Assembly: GCA_013397075.1 (NCBI GenBank)
Contig: VWZS01003467.1
Coordinates: 37,008-101,007, forward strand
Direction of reading: 5' to 3'
DNA length: 64,000 nucleotides
Origin: Rhabdornis inornatus
Taxonomy: Eukaryota; Chordata; Aves; Passeriformes; Rhabdornithidae
Both the position numbers and the translations under genes were made by a program. Below, piece by piece: positions 23,440 through 37,400 of this stretch (position 1 is its first letter; every line of letters starts with the position of its first letter). The notes under the pieces are model-generated. The model had not been told where the DNA came from. It made no database searches and saw only the letters and a list, made by a program, of their open reading frames with translations.

Positions 23440-25592
23440 TTACATTAAAAAATGTACTTTTTCTGGGGATGGTCTGTTCCAATTTAATTAGTTGTTTCAA
23501 TGTAAAATTTTATGTGTTATGTTTGGTTGAGTTTTTCTTTTCAATATACATTGAAAGAAAAAAGTAAAATTATGGTAAGAAATTAACACCTAATTGTAGA
23601 GAATGCTAGAGCTCTAAAAATCCTAGAATAGCATCATCTGCTGCTGGCTGTATTTAGGTAATGCTTGGGAATCCAAATAATGAGTTATGACCCTTCTCAG
23701 CCATGTGGTGTGAGGTAGAGCTAAAGTATTTTCTTGTTTCAGTTGAGGTGACAGTCTGTGTACTGAATGCAGGATGAAAACAGAGCACTGCAAAGAGACC
23801 ATGAGACAAACACTGCTTAGCAATATAGACTATGTTTTACTGCACCAATTGCTTAGAGGCTTTGGTTTCTTTTATGCATCATAGCCAATAACAGCTTTAG
23901 GAAGAGAATTGATGGTGGATTACAAGTTAGCTCTGGGGGTCTTTTAAAGGAGATCCTCCCAGGCATGCAAGGAAGTACGAGAGTAAGCCTGAAATTGCTT
24001 GCTGCAAAATGTAGCAAGAGTGATGGAGTTACGCAGGCTTGAGCTCATAGAAAACAGAAACTAGGTATGTAGTGTGAGGATTGGCCATTAGGGTACCTGT
24101 TAATAAAGAAGAATAGTGTGTATTTGATGAGATAGAAAAATCAGTGGAAGGGCATAAAGGGAAGAGAAGTGAGCTAGGAAAATATTCCTTATGGTAGCAT
24201 TCTGAATAGATTTGACTGAGGCAGGATCATCTCTCAAAGCTGAACAGAAAGACTTTCCAATAAGCAAGATATGAGATGATGAGGATCTTGGGAGAGATTT
24301 AACTGCACAGGCAGAGAGGATTATGGTATCTTATAGCTATTATGCAGAATGAATCAACAAAAATTAGATGTAGCTGGGCTTTGAAGCTCTGGAGAGTAGA
24401 CTGAGTCAAAGATGATGCCTACATTATGGCCCTTGTTCTTATACTGAGCTTAATAGGTTCTTTATCATGAAATTTGTTGTTCATGACAATTTTAGAATAA
24501 TCATGTAAAAATATTTCAGTAGAATAAGAAAAGGACAAATGTCTTTTTCAAAGTAGGAAGGGAAAACTGCCTAGAAGTGTGGACAGACTAAGGGAAAATC
24601 TCCTAAAATACCTGCCCTAAGTAAAACATATAATCATCTTCCACTATTTGTGACAATGGAGTTGTGGGACAACTAAGGTAAAGGAAAAACATAAACAGTA
24701 ATTCAACTTCACAAGCTTAGTACAGCAGTTCAGCACTGACTTTGAGATTCCTTTCTCTGTCATGTTCACTACCAGGAACATTTTATTAATACCATGCTCA
24801 CAGTGTGCCTATCCATCCCAAGCTGGGAAGCAGCTTACCTTTTCTCACACACCAATTCACCTGGGTCTCTTAGACCCTGAAATATGCAACATCATACAGA
24901 AACTTCTGTGCTTCTTTTTTGCGCTGACAATTTGGAATGCCTGTGCCATAACGTGGTCAATGAAGGTCACTTTAATGGGAGTTGAAACTTGAAAGTTGTC
25001 ATCTAAAATGGCGAGAAAATTCTAACTATGGACAAAAATGAATATAAGTTTTTTTAGATATGAGCAAACTCTGACTTGTTTTCACTTTTTTCCCACCCCT
25101 TATCTATTGCAGTTTCACTTCTTACTTTTTACTTTTATGTTATGTATGTGTTTTATTCCTCATTAATTTGGGTTATCTTGATAACATGTATCTTTCCTCT
25201 CAGGGCCACGAATAATCTTTCTCAGTGTGCACAAATGAAATAGGAATCCTTTTTTGATATAAATCTGGCAATGTCTACACCTACTTTTCAAACTAGAAAA
25301 TTGTAAAACTCTATTGCTGCTCGGGATTACATCTCCCTTTATCCCTTAATATTACATTACATGACCTTAATTAAACTAGGAGATAAAATATCTGGGTAGA
25401 ACTTTCACAGGAATTTTATTTATTTATTTACTCACAGAATTCTTTGAGGGAGAAAATACCTAGGTATAAGTGTTAAAAGACAGGTCTAAACCATGTACTA
25501 GGTGGAGTTCCCTGATCAAAAGGAGGTTTTGAATCCATATGGCAATTCTCATCAGTAGATATCATTAAATGGGCAAGTGACCTTTTTGAGAT

Positions 25593-25662
25593 AAACAAAA
25601 CAAAACTAACTCTCCCAAAATCTCACCAAAAAACACCTCCAAAAAACCAAAAAATCCCAAAC
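25593..25662. repeat. A/C-rich low-complexity tract
   Basis: Runs of AACAAAAC, CCAAAAAA and CCCAAAC units. No coding signal. Confidence 0.7.
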
Positions 25663-27175
25663 AATCGAAAGCATGATACACAGTGACTCAAGTCCATAAA
25701 CTGGTTTGATTTATTCACTTTGACAGGAATGGTGCACAGTTCTGTGTGCACAATATGATTCCGTATACTTACTCAATTTGTTGTTCTATCATTTTCCGTG
25801 TTGCTTTCTGTTAGAAATCAGATTATGAAGGCTCACCAAAAAAAAAATAAAAAGTTTTCAATCAAGTCAGCCAAAATACTAAAAAAGCAATGACAAATAA
25901 AATCCTTTCAGATAGATTAGGACCAGTGTGTATTGGTTTGCAGTGTTTATTCACTACTTTTTTAAAATATTCTCACAACACTGCTTGTACTTACTCCTGA
26001 AAATAATGAACTGTTACATGGATTTTACATGCTGGCCCTCTCATGAGTGCTTTTAGCAAGCTCTGCCTCTCGAGCATCCTGTTTTAATGGAGATTGAGGC
26101 AGTGAAGAGATGAAAGCAACAGAAAAAGGTTACAAGTTAGGAAAAAAGGTTGTGATTAACTAGCTTGACATTCACTACCACTTAGGTACAAGATAAGGAA
26201 AAAATGTTTCCTGTGAAATAGCTGCAGCATTTAGAGCTGTTCATATTTGTTGTAAGATATTCATCTTAATTTTTTGTTTTTATCTACTATTTTTATATTG
26301 AATACTAAAGTGCTAAATATAATTCATAATAATTGACTAATATTTTAAATAGAAATAATCTTTTTTTTTCTAAAGTTCTTTGAGTTGAGAGCCTTTCTTT
26401 CAGTTTTTTTTTTAATTATGTTTTTTACTATTTCAAGTCTATATTCACTCCACATAAACTTTACAAAGGGTAACTTCCCATTTTCATATACTATCAATAA
26501 GGAAAATGACTTATTGAATACAATTCACAAAATAATCATACAGGTAAATACTAAGCTAACAGTTGTGGTGTAAACTTATGAAGAGACTGTGATTTAAGTC
26601 ACATGATTTAAACAGAGTGGAATTCAAACTCCAGCTGTAAAGGAGGAACTGCTTTTTACAGATGTGAATCCAATTTGCTATCTCAATTAGCCATATTTAG
26701 GGCTCAACAGTCAAAGAAAATCTGACCAAAGTAGGTCTTTGACTAGTTTTTAACAGGAAAATTTAGGAGACACTAAGTTATGTCATTGTTGAAGATGATA
26801 ATTAACCACCAGTACCCACATTTTAGAGGATGGAACTTTCTCCTATTACCTGAATAACTCTAGAGACAAAAATATTGACAGAAGAAAAGCTAAAACTGGT
26901 ATTTCTCTTTTCGTAAATACATTACTGTAATACTGAATAATGTCTCATTTCCTTCTCTATATCTCCCTAATGAGTATTTACATATTTAGTACTCATGCTT
27001 ACACACACAACACAAAATTAAGATCACCTTCACAGGACATATGATCATTCTGTAAATTACACTATCCCTTTTACCAAATCTCTTTGCCACCACTTGAACT
27101 GTTACCTTTCCTTTATTCTTGCTAAGCAAAGAAACTATTTCTGTTTCAGAAACCTGAAAACCTCTGTTTTCCAAA

Positions 27176-27717
27176 TGGTGGTGGGTTGATCCCATCAGGT
27201 ACCTAAAAATCACATGGCCAGCTGCTTGCTCCCCTCTGCTCCAGCTGGACAAGGCAGTGAGGAAGAAGAGTAAAACTAAAAAATTCATGGGTCTTGGTGG
27301 AAGAATGAGGGGAAAAACCCAAACAAGCAAGTGATACAAAGGTAACCCCTCACCATCTCCCACAAGTATGCCCAGCTACACTCTGAGCAATGACTGTCTC
27401 TCCACAGTTTTTGATGAGGAGCATAAGTAATGTTATGTTGCTTTGAATGTCCTTTTGATCAGTTTGGGTCAACTGCTAACGTTATGTCACCTCCAAACTT
27501 CTTTTGAATCCTCAGCTTATGCATTGCAGGGAGCAGATTGGAGAGAAAAAGATATGAACCAAAACAAATCAAAAACCCCAAAACCTTAGTGTTGTACAAG
27601 CAATGCTCAGAAATAGTCATAGCATTGTTTTTATGAACAGTGCTCTAGTGAGAAATCCAAAATACAGTACAATACTGGCTACTATGAAGAAAATTAACTC
27701 TAAGCCAGCCAGACTCA
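27176..27717 (-). mobile_element. Diverged solo LTR (avian ERVL-like), minus strand
   Basis: The right half read on the minus strand starts tgagtctggctggcttagag and continues ttaattttcttcatagtagc. These are the opening blocks of the LTR family at 19240 (ggctgggatagagttaattt). Further shared blocks include the equivalent of 'gacccaaactg' and 'ggaggtgacat' in the middle and, towards the left edge, the family's terminal region (gtaaaactaaaaaattcatg). The ends look like TG (27176) and CA (27717), but no matching target-site duplication is evident, so boundaries are approximate. The element is older or more rearranged than the 19240 copy. The 125-codon minus-strand frame (26986-27363) overlaps its 3' part and is not a host gene. 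Confidence 0.75.
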
Positions 27718-27719
27718 TA

Positions 27720-30700
27720 AAGTGAATATATTTATAAACATATTTAAGTTATATACATTTATATTCAGTCATATTACCTGACTAACTAAGGGACACATAT
27801 TCAAGTATTTCCCTTTCTTTTGCCTGACCTTTACCCTTTTCCTTTCCCATTTCCTTTCCTTTTCCCTTCGCTTGTCCCCATTTCCCATTACATTGCTCAG
27901 ATCAGGATGAGTGGTACAGTACACACTATACAAAACTGGCAAGGTGTTATTCATACCCTTACATTTGTTGTAGAACTTCTACCAAATTCAAGAAGCAGAA
28001 AATTTGTCTGTGGGTGATTACATGTATTATGGGAATGCTGTTTTGTTTTTTGGTGTTTTCAGCATGCTTTCTCTCTCCTGTAGGAGAAAAAGTGAAGTAA
28101 TGGGGAGATGAATCATGACAGGGTATTAAAATTTTCACTTTTTCTGTCTATCAAAAAAGAGTAGTCTTCAGGAGCCATAAAATAATCATAAAAACATCAT
28201 TCGGAAGAACTGAGTCTCAGTGCTTAACACTGTTTCTGTAATGGCATTTCACCTTTCATTTCTATTCAACTGAAAGCATTTCCTGCAGTAAAACAAACTG
28301 TGATACTGATGAATACTGACATTTGCTAACAGTATCAAGTAGTAAAACAAAAGCTGACAATATAATGGACCCAACAGGAGAGTATCCACAGATTAGAAGA
28401 GAGAGAATACCAACAGCTCTTAATTGTCAATTCAGCCTGCTAATCTTGGATTAAAAAAGAAAAGTGAAAATCAGTTTATTATTATTTTCTTTTGAAGTTA
28501 GCATCTTCAGCCAAAAAAGTGCCAGAAGAAGAGTGGCAGAAATAGCTTTGGAATTGTAAGACACAGAGAATACAAGGCCTAGGGATAGGGAACAACAGCA
28601 AGAAAGACAGTTCAGTTTTCAGAAGTCCTTGATTGGTTACAGTTTTAAACTCTGGGCTGTGATGTAAAGCCAATCATAAGTAAACTACAAATTTTAAATT
28701 GAAAAACAAAAATATGAATATATATGGAAGAAAAAATAACTTCTTTGCAATTAAAATACGGCAGTTAATTTTCCTTATCTATGCCAAGTCCTTATTTATT
28801 GGTCTGTTAACAAAACATAAGTTGGGGCTTTAGTTGAGCTGTGTAAAAATTTTGACAGCAGCTATTAAGTGTAGAGTACAAATGACTCTTTCAGGTCTCA
28901 AGCTTGTTTTGTATTCATAACTGTCGATTTCAGCATTCTTTGGAATCAATTTAAAGTTAAAATACTGTTTTTGCATAGCAACTTATACAAAAACATCATT
29001 TTTAAAGCAACTAATAGATGTTAACTATATTTATAATAATAAATATGAGCTGCAAAAATCTTTGTGCCCATGTGTGTGCAAGTACAATGGAATCAGAACA
29101 CATTTATGTGGAATTGAATATTTTCTTTGAAAATATTTTTTTACTGCACAAGATTGTGTAAAAAAACTCATGTGTGAAGCATTAAAAAAAATACCACCAG
29201 AAATTAATAAATGGAGACATGCAAAAGAATGTCTTAGAGATAAAAATATCTGTTGTAGAAAGTCAAAGGAAAAATATTACTGTCTGTTTTAAGTTTCTGT
29301 TCTTCTGGCTTCTCAAACTCAGCTCACAATATTCTCTTTTATAATGTTATATCCAAAAATAAAGTGAATTCATCTCTGTTCAAGGAGGGATATTGTTAAG
29401 TTTTATCTTTGTATTATGTTGTGTTCTAGTTTCTTTTACAAAAAAGGATTTTGTGTGCTTCTAAGATTGCTGCATAAATAAATGGAAATAATTTCGCTAA
29501 CACAAACATTTTCCTTAACACTTCATTTGAATGAAATTTCGATGTAAAAAAGGGAAATGTCAGTCTGAATAACTGACTGGAGGATACCTTTTCACCTGAA
29601 ATGAAACTCTGCTGCTGTAGAGCTAGTATGTGAAGATGTAGCATAAAGGACTAAGATTATGTTGAGCTACAGGCATCATGAGGAAGAGCATGTGGGAGAA
29701 AGTACACAAAAAGAGAATGTAGAGATAATAAGTGTCTAGAAGAAAAGAAGTTGAGCAGTTATAAGTGTGAAGGCAAGACATCTCCATGTGGGATGGAGAG
29801 GTGAGGAAAAAAAAAGAAAAAACCACTAGTAAGACAAAGAATTAATTGATCCAGAATGTGTCGTCCCCAGCTCTCTTTATCACTGGTGGAGGTTTAATCA
29901 AGTGGGGCAGACACTGAACCAACTGCTGCCTCATGGGCAATGGCAGCTACTCCTTCCTCTCTGCTGACTGTTGGGAGGTCATGAGTAATGCACACCTCAG
30001 AATCCAGAGGATTGATAGATAGCCTGTTAATCATAGCCAAGGAATGGTATGAAATCCACTCATGTAGGAAAAATAGATACTTATTTTTTCATTTATTATT
30101 TCAGAAATACATTCTTCATTATTCAGATGAGAAATAGTCATGGGAAGAGTCAGTAAAATCCTTTACATAGTAGGTAAGTCATCTCTCTGGAAGACTTTTA
30201 TATCAAATATGTTCATCAGTTTTTTCTTCAATATACTCTGAATATAGATTCTAGGGAGTAATTATTTAATTAGGAATACTATTGGTCTTTTGCAGTGGAA
30301 GATAAAAGCGTACTTCTAGTGGAATGATCTTGAGTATTTTGAAAAGCAGCATATTACACTGACTGCTCCATGATTTCAACTTTCTGATCAGTTAAACTTA
30401 GCAGTAAATTCCATTACTCAGATAGCACTAGTACAATATGTTCTTTTCTATTGTCTTTAATCTTTTGTCTTTTATTTTTCAGCTGCTCTTTCTGTTAGAA
30501 AGAGGAAGCAATTGACTAGTTGCTTCAGTATCTCCATTAGGTTTGGACTGGGATCCCAGTGTTCTCTTGCAATGACTTACAACTAAGCCTTCAGGATTCA
30601 TAATAAATAATTCACATGCATATGCCCTAACACAATCTGATTTCTTTGTGAAAATGGACTGACTGTTTGAAGCAAAACACAATTCCCTCTTACAGCAGAA

Positions 30701-31250
30701 TTTCTCTGCATCTCCTTCACCCCATGCCCTGGTCATTCTTTATTGAAAACAAACCAGTACTTCATAGACGATAAGCATTTTTATGTAATTAGTAGTGCTT
30801 ACCATTTCAATATACCATATTATTTGTAAAGGTAGCTAAAATGTGTTCTTGCATTAGCAGCCCACATATGATTATTAGAAGTATTTACACTCTCAAGTTC
30901 TGCAAAGGCGTTTAAGAACATAATTCTGTCAAACAAAAGGAGTACAAATTGCTGTAAGAAGGATTTTTATATCCAGTTTATACCTTATTTATGCATTCTG
31001 ACTACAGAGTTGTAGCAGAAGAATTGCCATTACATGGAAATTTGTACTTCACTCATCTTACCATCACAAGGCTTCAGTGATTTTAATTTACAGTGAAAAT
31101 CCTATCATTTCCACCACAAAGACAAGTTTTTAATGTGTAGAAAGTCTCCTTTCTCCTATAATTATAAATTCATATGTTGTGAATGTTGGATTTAATATTT
31201 TCCATTGTTGGATACTTGCACATTTTGGAAAATGAGTGGAAGTCATTTGG
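27720..31250. other. AT-rich unique sequence without a recognisable gene
   Basis: Contains a pyrimidine-rich CCTTTTC/CTTTCC tract (27810-27888). No transposon or coding exon recognised. Confidence 0.5.
27810..27888. repeat. Polypyrimidine tract (CCTTT/CCCTTTTC units)
   Basis: Nearly pure C/T on the + strand with repeated CCTTTCC-type units. Short mirrored frames on both strands are artefacts of it. Confidence 0.7.
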
Positions 31251-31254
31251 GTTA

Positions 31255-31650
31255 AGTAAACTCAACCTTTATTCCCTGTTGCTTTGCTTCTGTTCTCATA
31301 TCCAAGGAGTAGCAGTACACATGTTGTAATGGAGTGGGGAGACCTTGAAGAGCCCTGCTATTAAACAGTGCATTAAGCAAAGCCTCTTCAGACAGTCCAT
31401 TCTGAGGAGAGGTCTGCTCCGTACAAACAAAGCTCTTGAGATGCACTTTGTTGTGTTCTTACCATTCAGAAAAGCACTATTATCCTGTGCCTGTGACTCT
31501 GTGCACAATATTTCAATTGGTTCCATTTCATTGGTTTTACAGGGAACAATAAAAAAGGACTCTTGTTCCTGGCCATCCAGCATGAGAATAGACCATGCTG
31601 AATCTCTATCATCGAGCATGTAAAAGCATCGTAAAATATTTAATGTATTC
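31255..31650. other. Patch with overlapping open frames on both strands, unassigned
   Basis: Here the minus strand is open for 118 codons (31296-31652) and also for 64 in another frame (31252-31446), and the plus strand for 92 codons (31345-31623). The base composition is more balanced than the flanks. None of the translations resembles a family I know. It may be a conserved non-coding element, a very old transposon or processed-pseudogene relic, or chance. Confidence 0.15.
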
Positions 31651-32032
31651 ACTCCTTTTAGAAGTCATAGACAAATAGTCTTGTTCCATGAAACCAAAAT
31701 TAGTTTTTTTAATTACGGCAGTATTAGTCATTTACTATAAAGCTAAACAAGAGTTTTTAGGAATTAGTGTGCTTAAATTTATATATAAAACATCAGAGGA
31801 AAAATATCTGTGATATTTTCTCAAAGTTGATTGTGTTGCAAGCATGAGCAGCTGCTTTCTGACTAACGTGAGAAATTAAGAAAATAAGTCCCTTAGTCTC
31901 TTTTCAAGGAAAGTTGTCTTAACAGTATAGAAAGAGCTCTGTGGCACAGTGTTAGCACTCTTGCTACTTTCAGATATAATTAGAAAAGAAATTATTCTCA
32001 TTAGTATGATGCAAAATCATACAACAGCAGTT

Positions 32033-32461
32033 TCATTTAATAACTCCTGAAATCTTGAAGTGCATTTCAGATTTCCTTATGGTCATTAGGCTGACAATCC
32101 CCAGATATGCTGCATTCAGTTTGGAAAGAGATGTCAAGAGAAAGCTCAGGTGATGAGGTCTGGTTTTGGTACTCAAGATGTCCTCAGTGCAATGTGAGGT
32201 GCATCTGGACAAGCAGGAGTTTACAGCCCAGGGTGATGGGGCAACCCTGACCTCTGCAGAGCTGGCTGACTTGCTTCCTCCCACAGCCACAGGCTGACAT
32301 GTTTCAGCAGCCTTCCTGCCGAACACATGGTGCTCTCTCATCATGGGGAGGCACTGGGACTCCTTAAGAGCCACATGCTGCTCAAAAGACACTTGGCGAC
32401 TATCTTGCTTCGATGATAATCTATATTTAGCTTCATATGTAACATGTCCAGTCAGGAGCAT
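32033..32461 (-). other. Longest open frame of the window (142 codons), unassigned
   Basis: The minus-strand frame from ATG at 32461 to the stop at 32033 translates to 142 residues with no recognisable domain, signal peptide or membrane segment. It lies in a GC-richer patch (32100-32350), which by itself lowers stop-codon frequency. No convincing splice sites, CpG-rich promoter or poly(A) tail is associated. I regard it as probably non-coding, and list it because it is the longest frame. Confidence 0.12.
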
Positions 32462-32546
32462 GTTTCTTGTCTTGCTTTTGTTTTATAGAGTCTTCTGCTT
32501 TTTAACGAGGAAAGGAAATATGTTTTTAAGAGCAAGTACCCTCTTA

Positions 32547-32591
32547 AAATAAAAAAAAAAAAAAGAGAGAGAGACAGATAGAGAAGAAGAA
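32547..32591. repeat. Poly(A) plus GA-rich simple repeat
   Basis: About 14 As followed by GAGAGAGAGACAGATAGAGA-type purine repeats. Confidence 0.75.
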
Positions 32592-32960
32592 AGCTGTGTA
32601 TTCTTCTTTCCCCCAGTATAATGTCTCTAAACTGCTACATGTTAGAACAGGTTTCCATGGCTATGTGGGATTGTTTTATTCAGTCACTAGTGTTACTGTC
32701 AATGCTTTTAAATTATGGAACATAAATACCAAATACATTCTCTAGTTTCATGTAAGTACATGGTAACTGTTGCTGAACACATAATTATTTTTGGCTCTCA
32801 ACAGAAGTGCAGCCTGGGCAGTTTTCACTGAGGTCTGCTAAATGCAGCATCTAAGTTAACTGCCTGAACCTGTAATTATCAATCTGCAACTTTTTTTTTT
32901 CTTTTAATTTGTGTGGTCATTAGAAATTAAAACATCTCAGTTTACTTTGCAAAATCTTAC

Positions 32961-32981
32961 TTCTTAATTCTTAATTCTTAA
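32961..32981. repeat. Three tandem copies of TTCTTAA
   Basis: Three perfect 7-bp units, followed by TTAATTT. Confidence 0.85.
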
Positions 32982-33234
32982 TTAATTTGTCTTCAATGTT
33001 GAACTGTTCTGTAAAAACTGCATTCAGTAAACTGACAGCACTCTTTCTCCTAATACGTCCAGTCACATCAATACTATTCCAGTGTCCTGAATTCTTGTCA
33101 AGTGTCCAGTGAAAGGGCAAAGCAAGGTATGAGAGAGATGAAATATATTGTTTGAGAAGCAGGATTGTGTTTCAGCCTTATTTTTTTTCTGCCATTGCCT
33201 TCTTCTGACAGTGCAAAGCAGTTAACCTGCCATT

Positions 33235-33375
33235 TTTCACAACTTCAATTAACCCCAACAGGATGTGCCTCTTTAGAGATCCAGCAAAAGGCCGTATTTT
33301 AATTTGTCAAGTAGCAAATGCTTTTATCATGTGGGAGGTGATCAGGGTTAATTACTACTAGCAGTCGAACAAGTT
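33235..33375. promoter_or_regulatory. Possible conserved non-coding element
   Basis: Complex, non-repetitive sequence with TTAATTAC, CAATTAACC and TTTATCATGTGG motifs resembling homeodomain and E-box-like sites. No ORF and no transposon similarity. It is inferred from texture only and conservation is untested. Confidence 0.18.
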
Positions 33376-34462
33376 GTGTTAGAAATATGTAAGGTGTTTA
33401 TGGTATATGTGTAGCTCTTTAAGCGTTTTTCTTCACACTGCGGGGTGTGAGCACAGATCTTATGTAAAGAGTGCTCTTCTAGCCAAGCACTTCTGTAGGA
33501 CCAGGTAGCCTTCTGGTCTCTGCTGCTGGTAACTGAGTTAGTCTCTTACATGCCCATGTTTGTCATAAGACTGTGCTTTCAGAGCCACGGGACTGTTACT
33601 TTCTCATTTTTCACTGAACTTTTCTTATCAGGAGAACCTCATGAATAAAGAAACCTGAGTAAGCTCATCAGCAGATAGAGACAAAAGGGAATGATTTATC
33701 TATCTATATTTACATGTACATACCCAAAATAGATATCCTCAGCTCTATAAACTCATAATCCAGAGATGAGAAGGAAAATAAAAAAAATCAAGGGTGCGTG
33801 GAGTTCTTCTCCAAATTAGTTCTGATGGGCTATCCTCTAAGCATGTCCTTTGTTCCCTGAATGTTAAGGAAACCTTGGATGGCTGGCTCAGGCATAGGCA
33901 TTTTCTCTGTTATTTAAAAGGGCCAGAATTCCATCAGTGGAATAGATGTGTATTCTCTTCCCGTGCAGAAGAATTATTACTGATGGCGACTTTGGAAACA
34001 CGAGGACATAATATATATGAGAAATATGCTGATAACAATACTCTTACCCAGAGATCTCACAGAACTGAACTAAAACCCTGATTGCTCCTACTACTCTGAT
34101 TTTTCTCAATTACTGGTCACATATACCACCATCTCAATTCCCCCTTTCTTCCACAAAACCTCCCCCACCATTAAAATTAAAACCCCTAACAAGAAAAAAA
34201 AGTAACTCCATGAATTTTGTTAAATGTTACAATGCCAACAGCACAAAATAAAATCACGTTCTTGCATATGTTAAAAATAAAATTTTCTTTCCTCATGGAA
34301 AGATTATTCCCTAAGGCATCTCCATCTTCAGCCACTATAATTGACCATAGGAATAAATTGACCTAGACTAAGCTTTCAAGTGAATAAGGAATCTGTAAGT
34401 GGCTTTTTGTGAAATTGGAAGGACTAACCCCTAAGAGAGTCAAAACATGAGAAAAGGTTCTC

Positions 34463-34489
34463 AAAAAAAAAAAAAAAAGAAAAAAAAAA
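34463..34489. repeat. Poly(A) tract with one G
   Basis: A16 G A9-type run. No upstream sequence recognisable as a retrocopy. Confidence 0.8.
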
Positions 34490-37400
34490 GAGAACTTTTT
34501 CTTGAAAATTTATGTGCTTCTACAGATGAGTTTTCCGTGTTTATCTACATCTATATATATGCATAATTTGTTGATTCCATTTGGAAAAACCTATACAGAC
34601 TTAAGAAATGTAATTTTCCAGTCATAGAAGCCCTGGCTTTACATCACCGGTTAACTATCACATGAAAATAGTATATAGTGCCTCTAAACAAGACCATTAT
34701 TCCCATCTTCACTGTAGAGAGTATTTTGCATAATAATCAATCCATAACAAACAAAGGCCATCTTTTAGCTTCACTATGCTAAATACAGTGGTTGCCCAGG
34801 CACTCATAGCTACCATGGGAATAGATCTTTCCATTTTAAAAGAACAGAGTAATCTTCCACTTCCTAAAAAGTGAAATAAAATTTAAAAAAAAAGAATCTG
34901 ATATTGTAGAGCTAGAATGAATTAGGCGTTTTGGTAGATTTTTTTCCTTTGCTTCATTAATCAGTTCTACTCTTCATAGTAAAAGCAGAAAAGAAAAAAA
35001 AAAGAAGTATTCTAGTATTTATTTATAAAAATATTATCTGGTTTCAAATAATAGTTTTATTTGTATACCTATAATAGTTATGTCTGGAATACTTCATTTC
35101 TATATTTAGTATAAGAATAAGATGAGAATAAGACTCATCGTGTTGATTTGTCTGAAAGACTGCTTTAAGTACAAGAAAAAAGCAGTTAAAGAACTAAAAA
35201 AATAGGTGTTATCTCTTATTTTGCCTGGCTCCACTAAATAGACTTTTGATCAATTCTGAGTAAAAGACGTGGACAGACTTTTATACTGAGTTGCTTGACC
35301 CATATACCATGGAAACCATTTGCTTTTCTGCTTAGAGAGGGTAGTACAGCTTACTCTGGAGACATACAAAGATAGCCTCTTCTTCCTGACACAGCCCAGA
35401 AGCACTTCAAGCAGGACTTGAGGTATGGCTGGAAGTAATCAAAGAGGATTGGTGGGTTTTGAATCATTGTGTGAATGCCTGAAGCAGGTCACCTTCCTTT
35501 CCTAAGCTCTGAAATGCTTAGGGCAAGCTGATACTTCTGAATTCAATGTAGATGAAAATCGGAGTACTCAGATTAGACTTATTCAGAGGAAACTATCATT
35601 CTTAACAGATGGAATAAATAAAACTAAGATGTAAACTGATCCACATAGCAGAAGAACAGTTCTGGTTGTAGAAGGAAAAAAAATCCAGTTTCTCACAGAA
35701 AAAAGGTAGTACGTGCTGTTAATTCAGTCAAGTTCTAGTCTAAAGCTCTGGAAGTCAAGGATTTAGCATGGCAATGAGAAATGATATCTCTCTACAATGC
35801 TGAAGATTCAGTAAATAAATCCTTAAGAAATACGTGAGGAGTGCCTGGTCTAAAGGCTTTGAAGTGCATCTGTACCGCTCCTTAAGAAAGCTAGCCAGCC
35901 AGCTTGTCAGTCTGTCTGTCCTGTTCTTCTCATTATGTCTCATGGTCTGTAAACTAAATTTCCAAAGTCCAGAGCAGTGATGTGTGAAGATATATAACTA
36001 ATCTGAGGGATATCAGCTACAGACCAGATTCACCAGGACAGTCTTGCTGCTTTATGTCATGATGGCAGCAAAAAGCAGCTGCAAATCCAACCAGTGCAGA
36101 GAATTTACAGCTGCTTCGCTGTGTCAGAGAGATGCAAAACAGCAACAGCTCACTGATGGATCCTTCATATAATCTCCAAATAAAATTTGCTATCATAAAT
36201 ATAATGGTTTAAGATAATCTTTTGAATAATTCCATGGCCTAAAAAGAAAAATTATATATATATAAAAGGCTGCTGTTTCTGTTATGACCATTTACACATG
36301 GAAATTTTTTGGAGAATGTCAAATAATAAAAAATGCTATATAACTCAGTCAATCTCATAGCCATTTTGAGGTTGCACTGAGACTTACAGAAGAAATGAGA
36401 ATGAAAATAATTATAACTTAAATGAAGTTTTATGAAGACTTTCTTGGACAAAATAAAGTTACAAAGGGCAAGGCAAGGGAAAAGAAGATAATAATTCTAT
36501 TTTACTAGGAAATACAAACCCATTTACAACTTTGAAAATATTTCCTTCGGAATTACACTTTTTTTTTCTAACTAGCATCAAAACCAAACAAAAGCAAAAC
36601 ATAATTTACAAAGAAAACATACAGGAAAAATTATTAAAACTCATGAAATAGTATTTCTCTGCATTACTGTCTGTCTTATTTACTGATCGTAGATGCACAT
36701 GAATGTTCTTTTCCCTCCTCTCTACATTTTTTGATTTAGATTGACATTTTGGAAACATGAATTTTTGACACTTCTCTTGTAGCACTTGTTATGAGTATAG
36801 TGTCTCATAAATTTGTGCTAATGTTGAAGGTGGTACCTCATGACTATGTTCAGATTTTAAAGTTATGTGTGACAGCAGCAGATGATTAATTCAGAAGAAA
36901 GTCTTGCTTCGGAGTTAGAATTTTGTTTTCATATTTGTCATAAGGCATTGAAATCATTTTAGTACTTACATCTAAGTAACAATATTGATAATGTCCATAA
37001 CTTTGTGATGATAACTTATTTATCAGTTTCCATTGGAAATTAGAAACATTTAGAGAATTCTTTACAGACAGAAAAGACACTTATGCATCTTCAGGCTGTG
37101 CAGCTGTGTTAGAGTACACACCAGACTATTTCAGTCCACATTTTTGCTAACTTTTCCCAACTGAAGGCTTTATAAAATAATGGTAGAAATATAATTTGGA
37201 TGCAAAAGACTTATTGATCAAGCTTTTAATCTCAATACAGTAATGAATATGGTATAGTTATGTTTTATAATTAAAAAAATAAGAACAAGTGTCAACTTTT
37301 TAAAAGTTGTGGATTTGGTGTTTTTTTTTTTGTTTATTTCATTAATATATTTTATTTATAAGAATTCAGTAGATGTGTACTGTCCAGCCTGAGGTGTACC

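Larger units (their letters stand above)
19850..27170. other. AT-rich unique sequence without a recognisable gene
   Basis: Contains T/G-rich tracts (21286-21357, 22825-22862), a short direct repeat (23401-23439) and an A/C-rich tract (25593-25662). Frames of 60-96 codons inside show no domain. No transposon was recognised. Confidence 0.5.

Noticed and set aside
26986..27363. 125-codon minus-strand frame
   Set aside because: Its 5' half overlaps the diverged LTR at 27176-27717, and there is no recognisable domain.
30125..30173. Small exon-like segment between an AG and a GTAAGT
   Set aside because: The acceptor is weak, there is no frame or phase partner, and such pairs are expected by chance in 64 kb.
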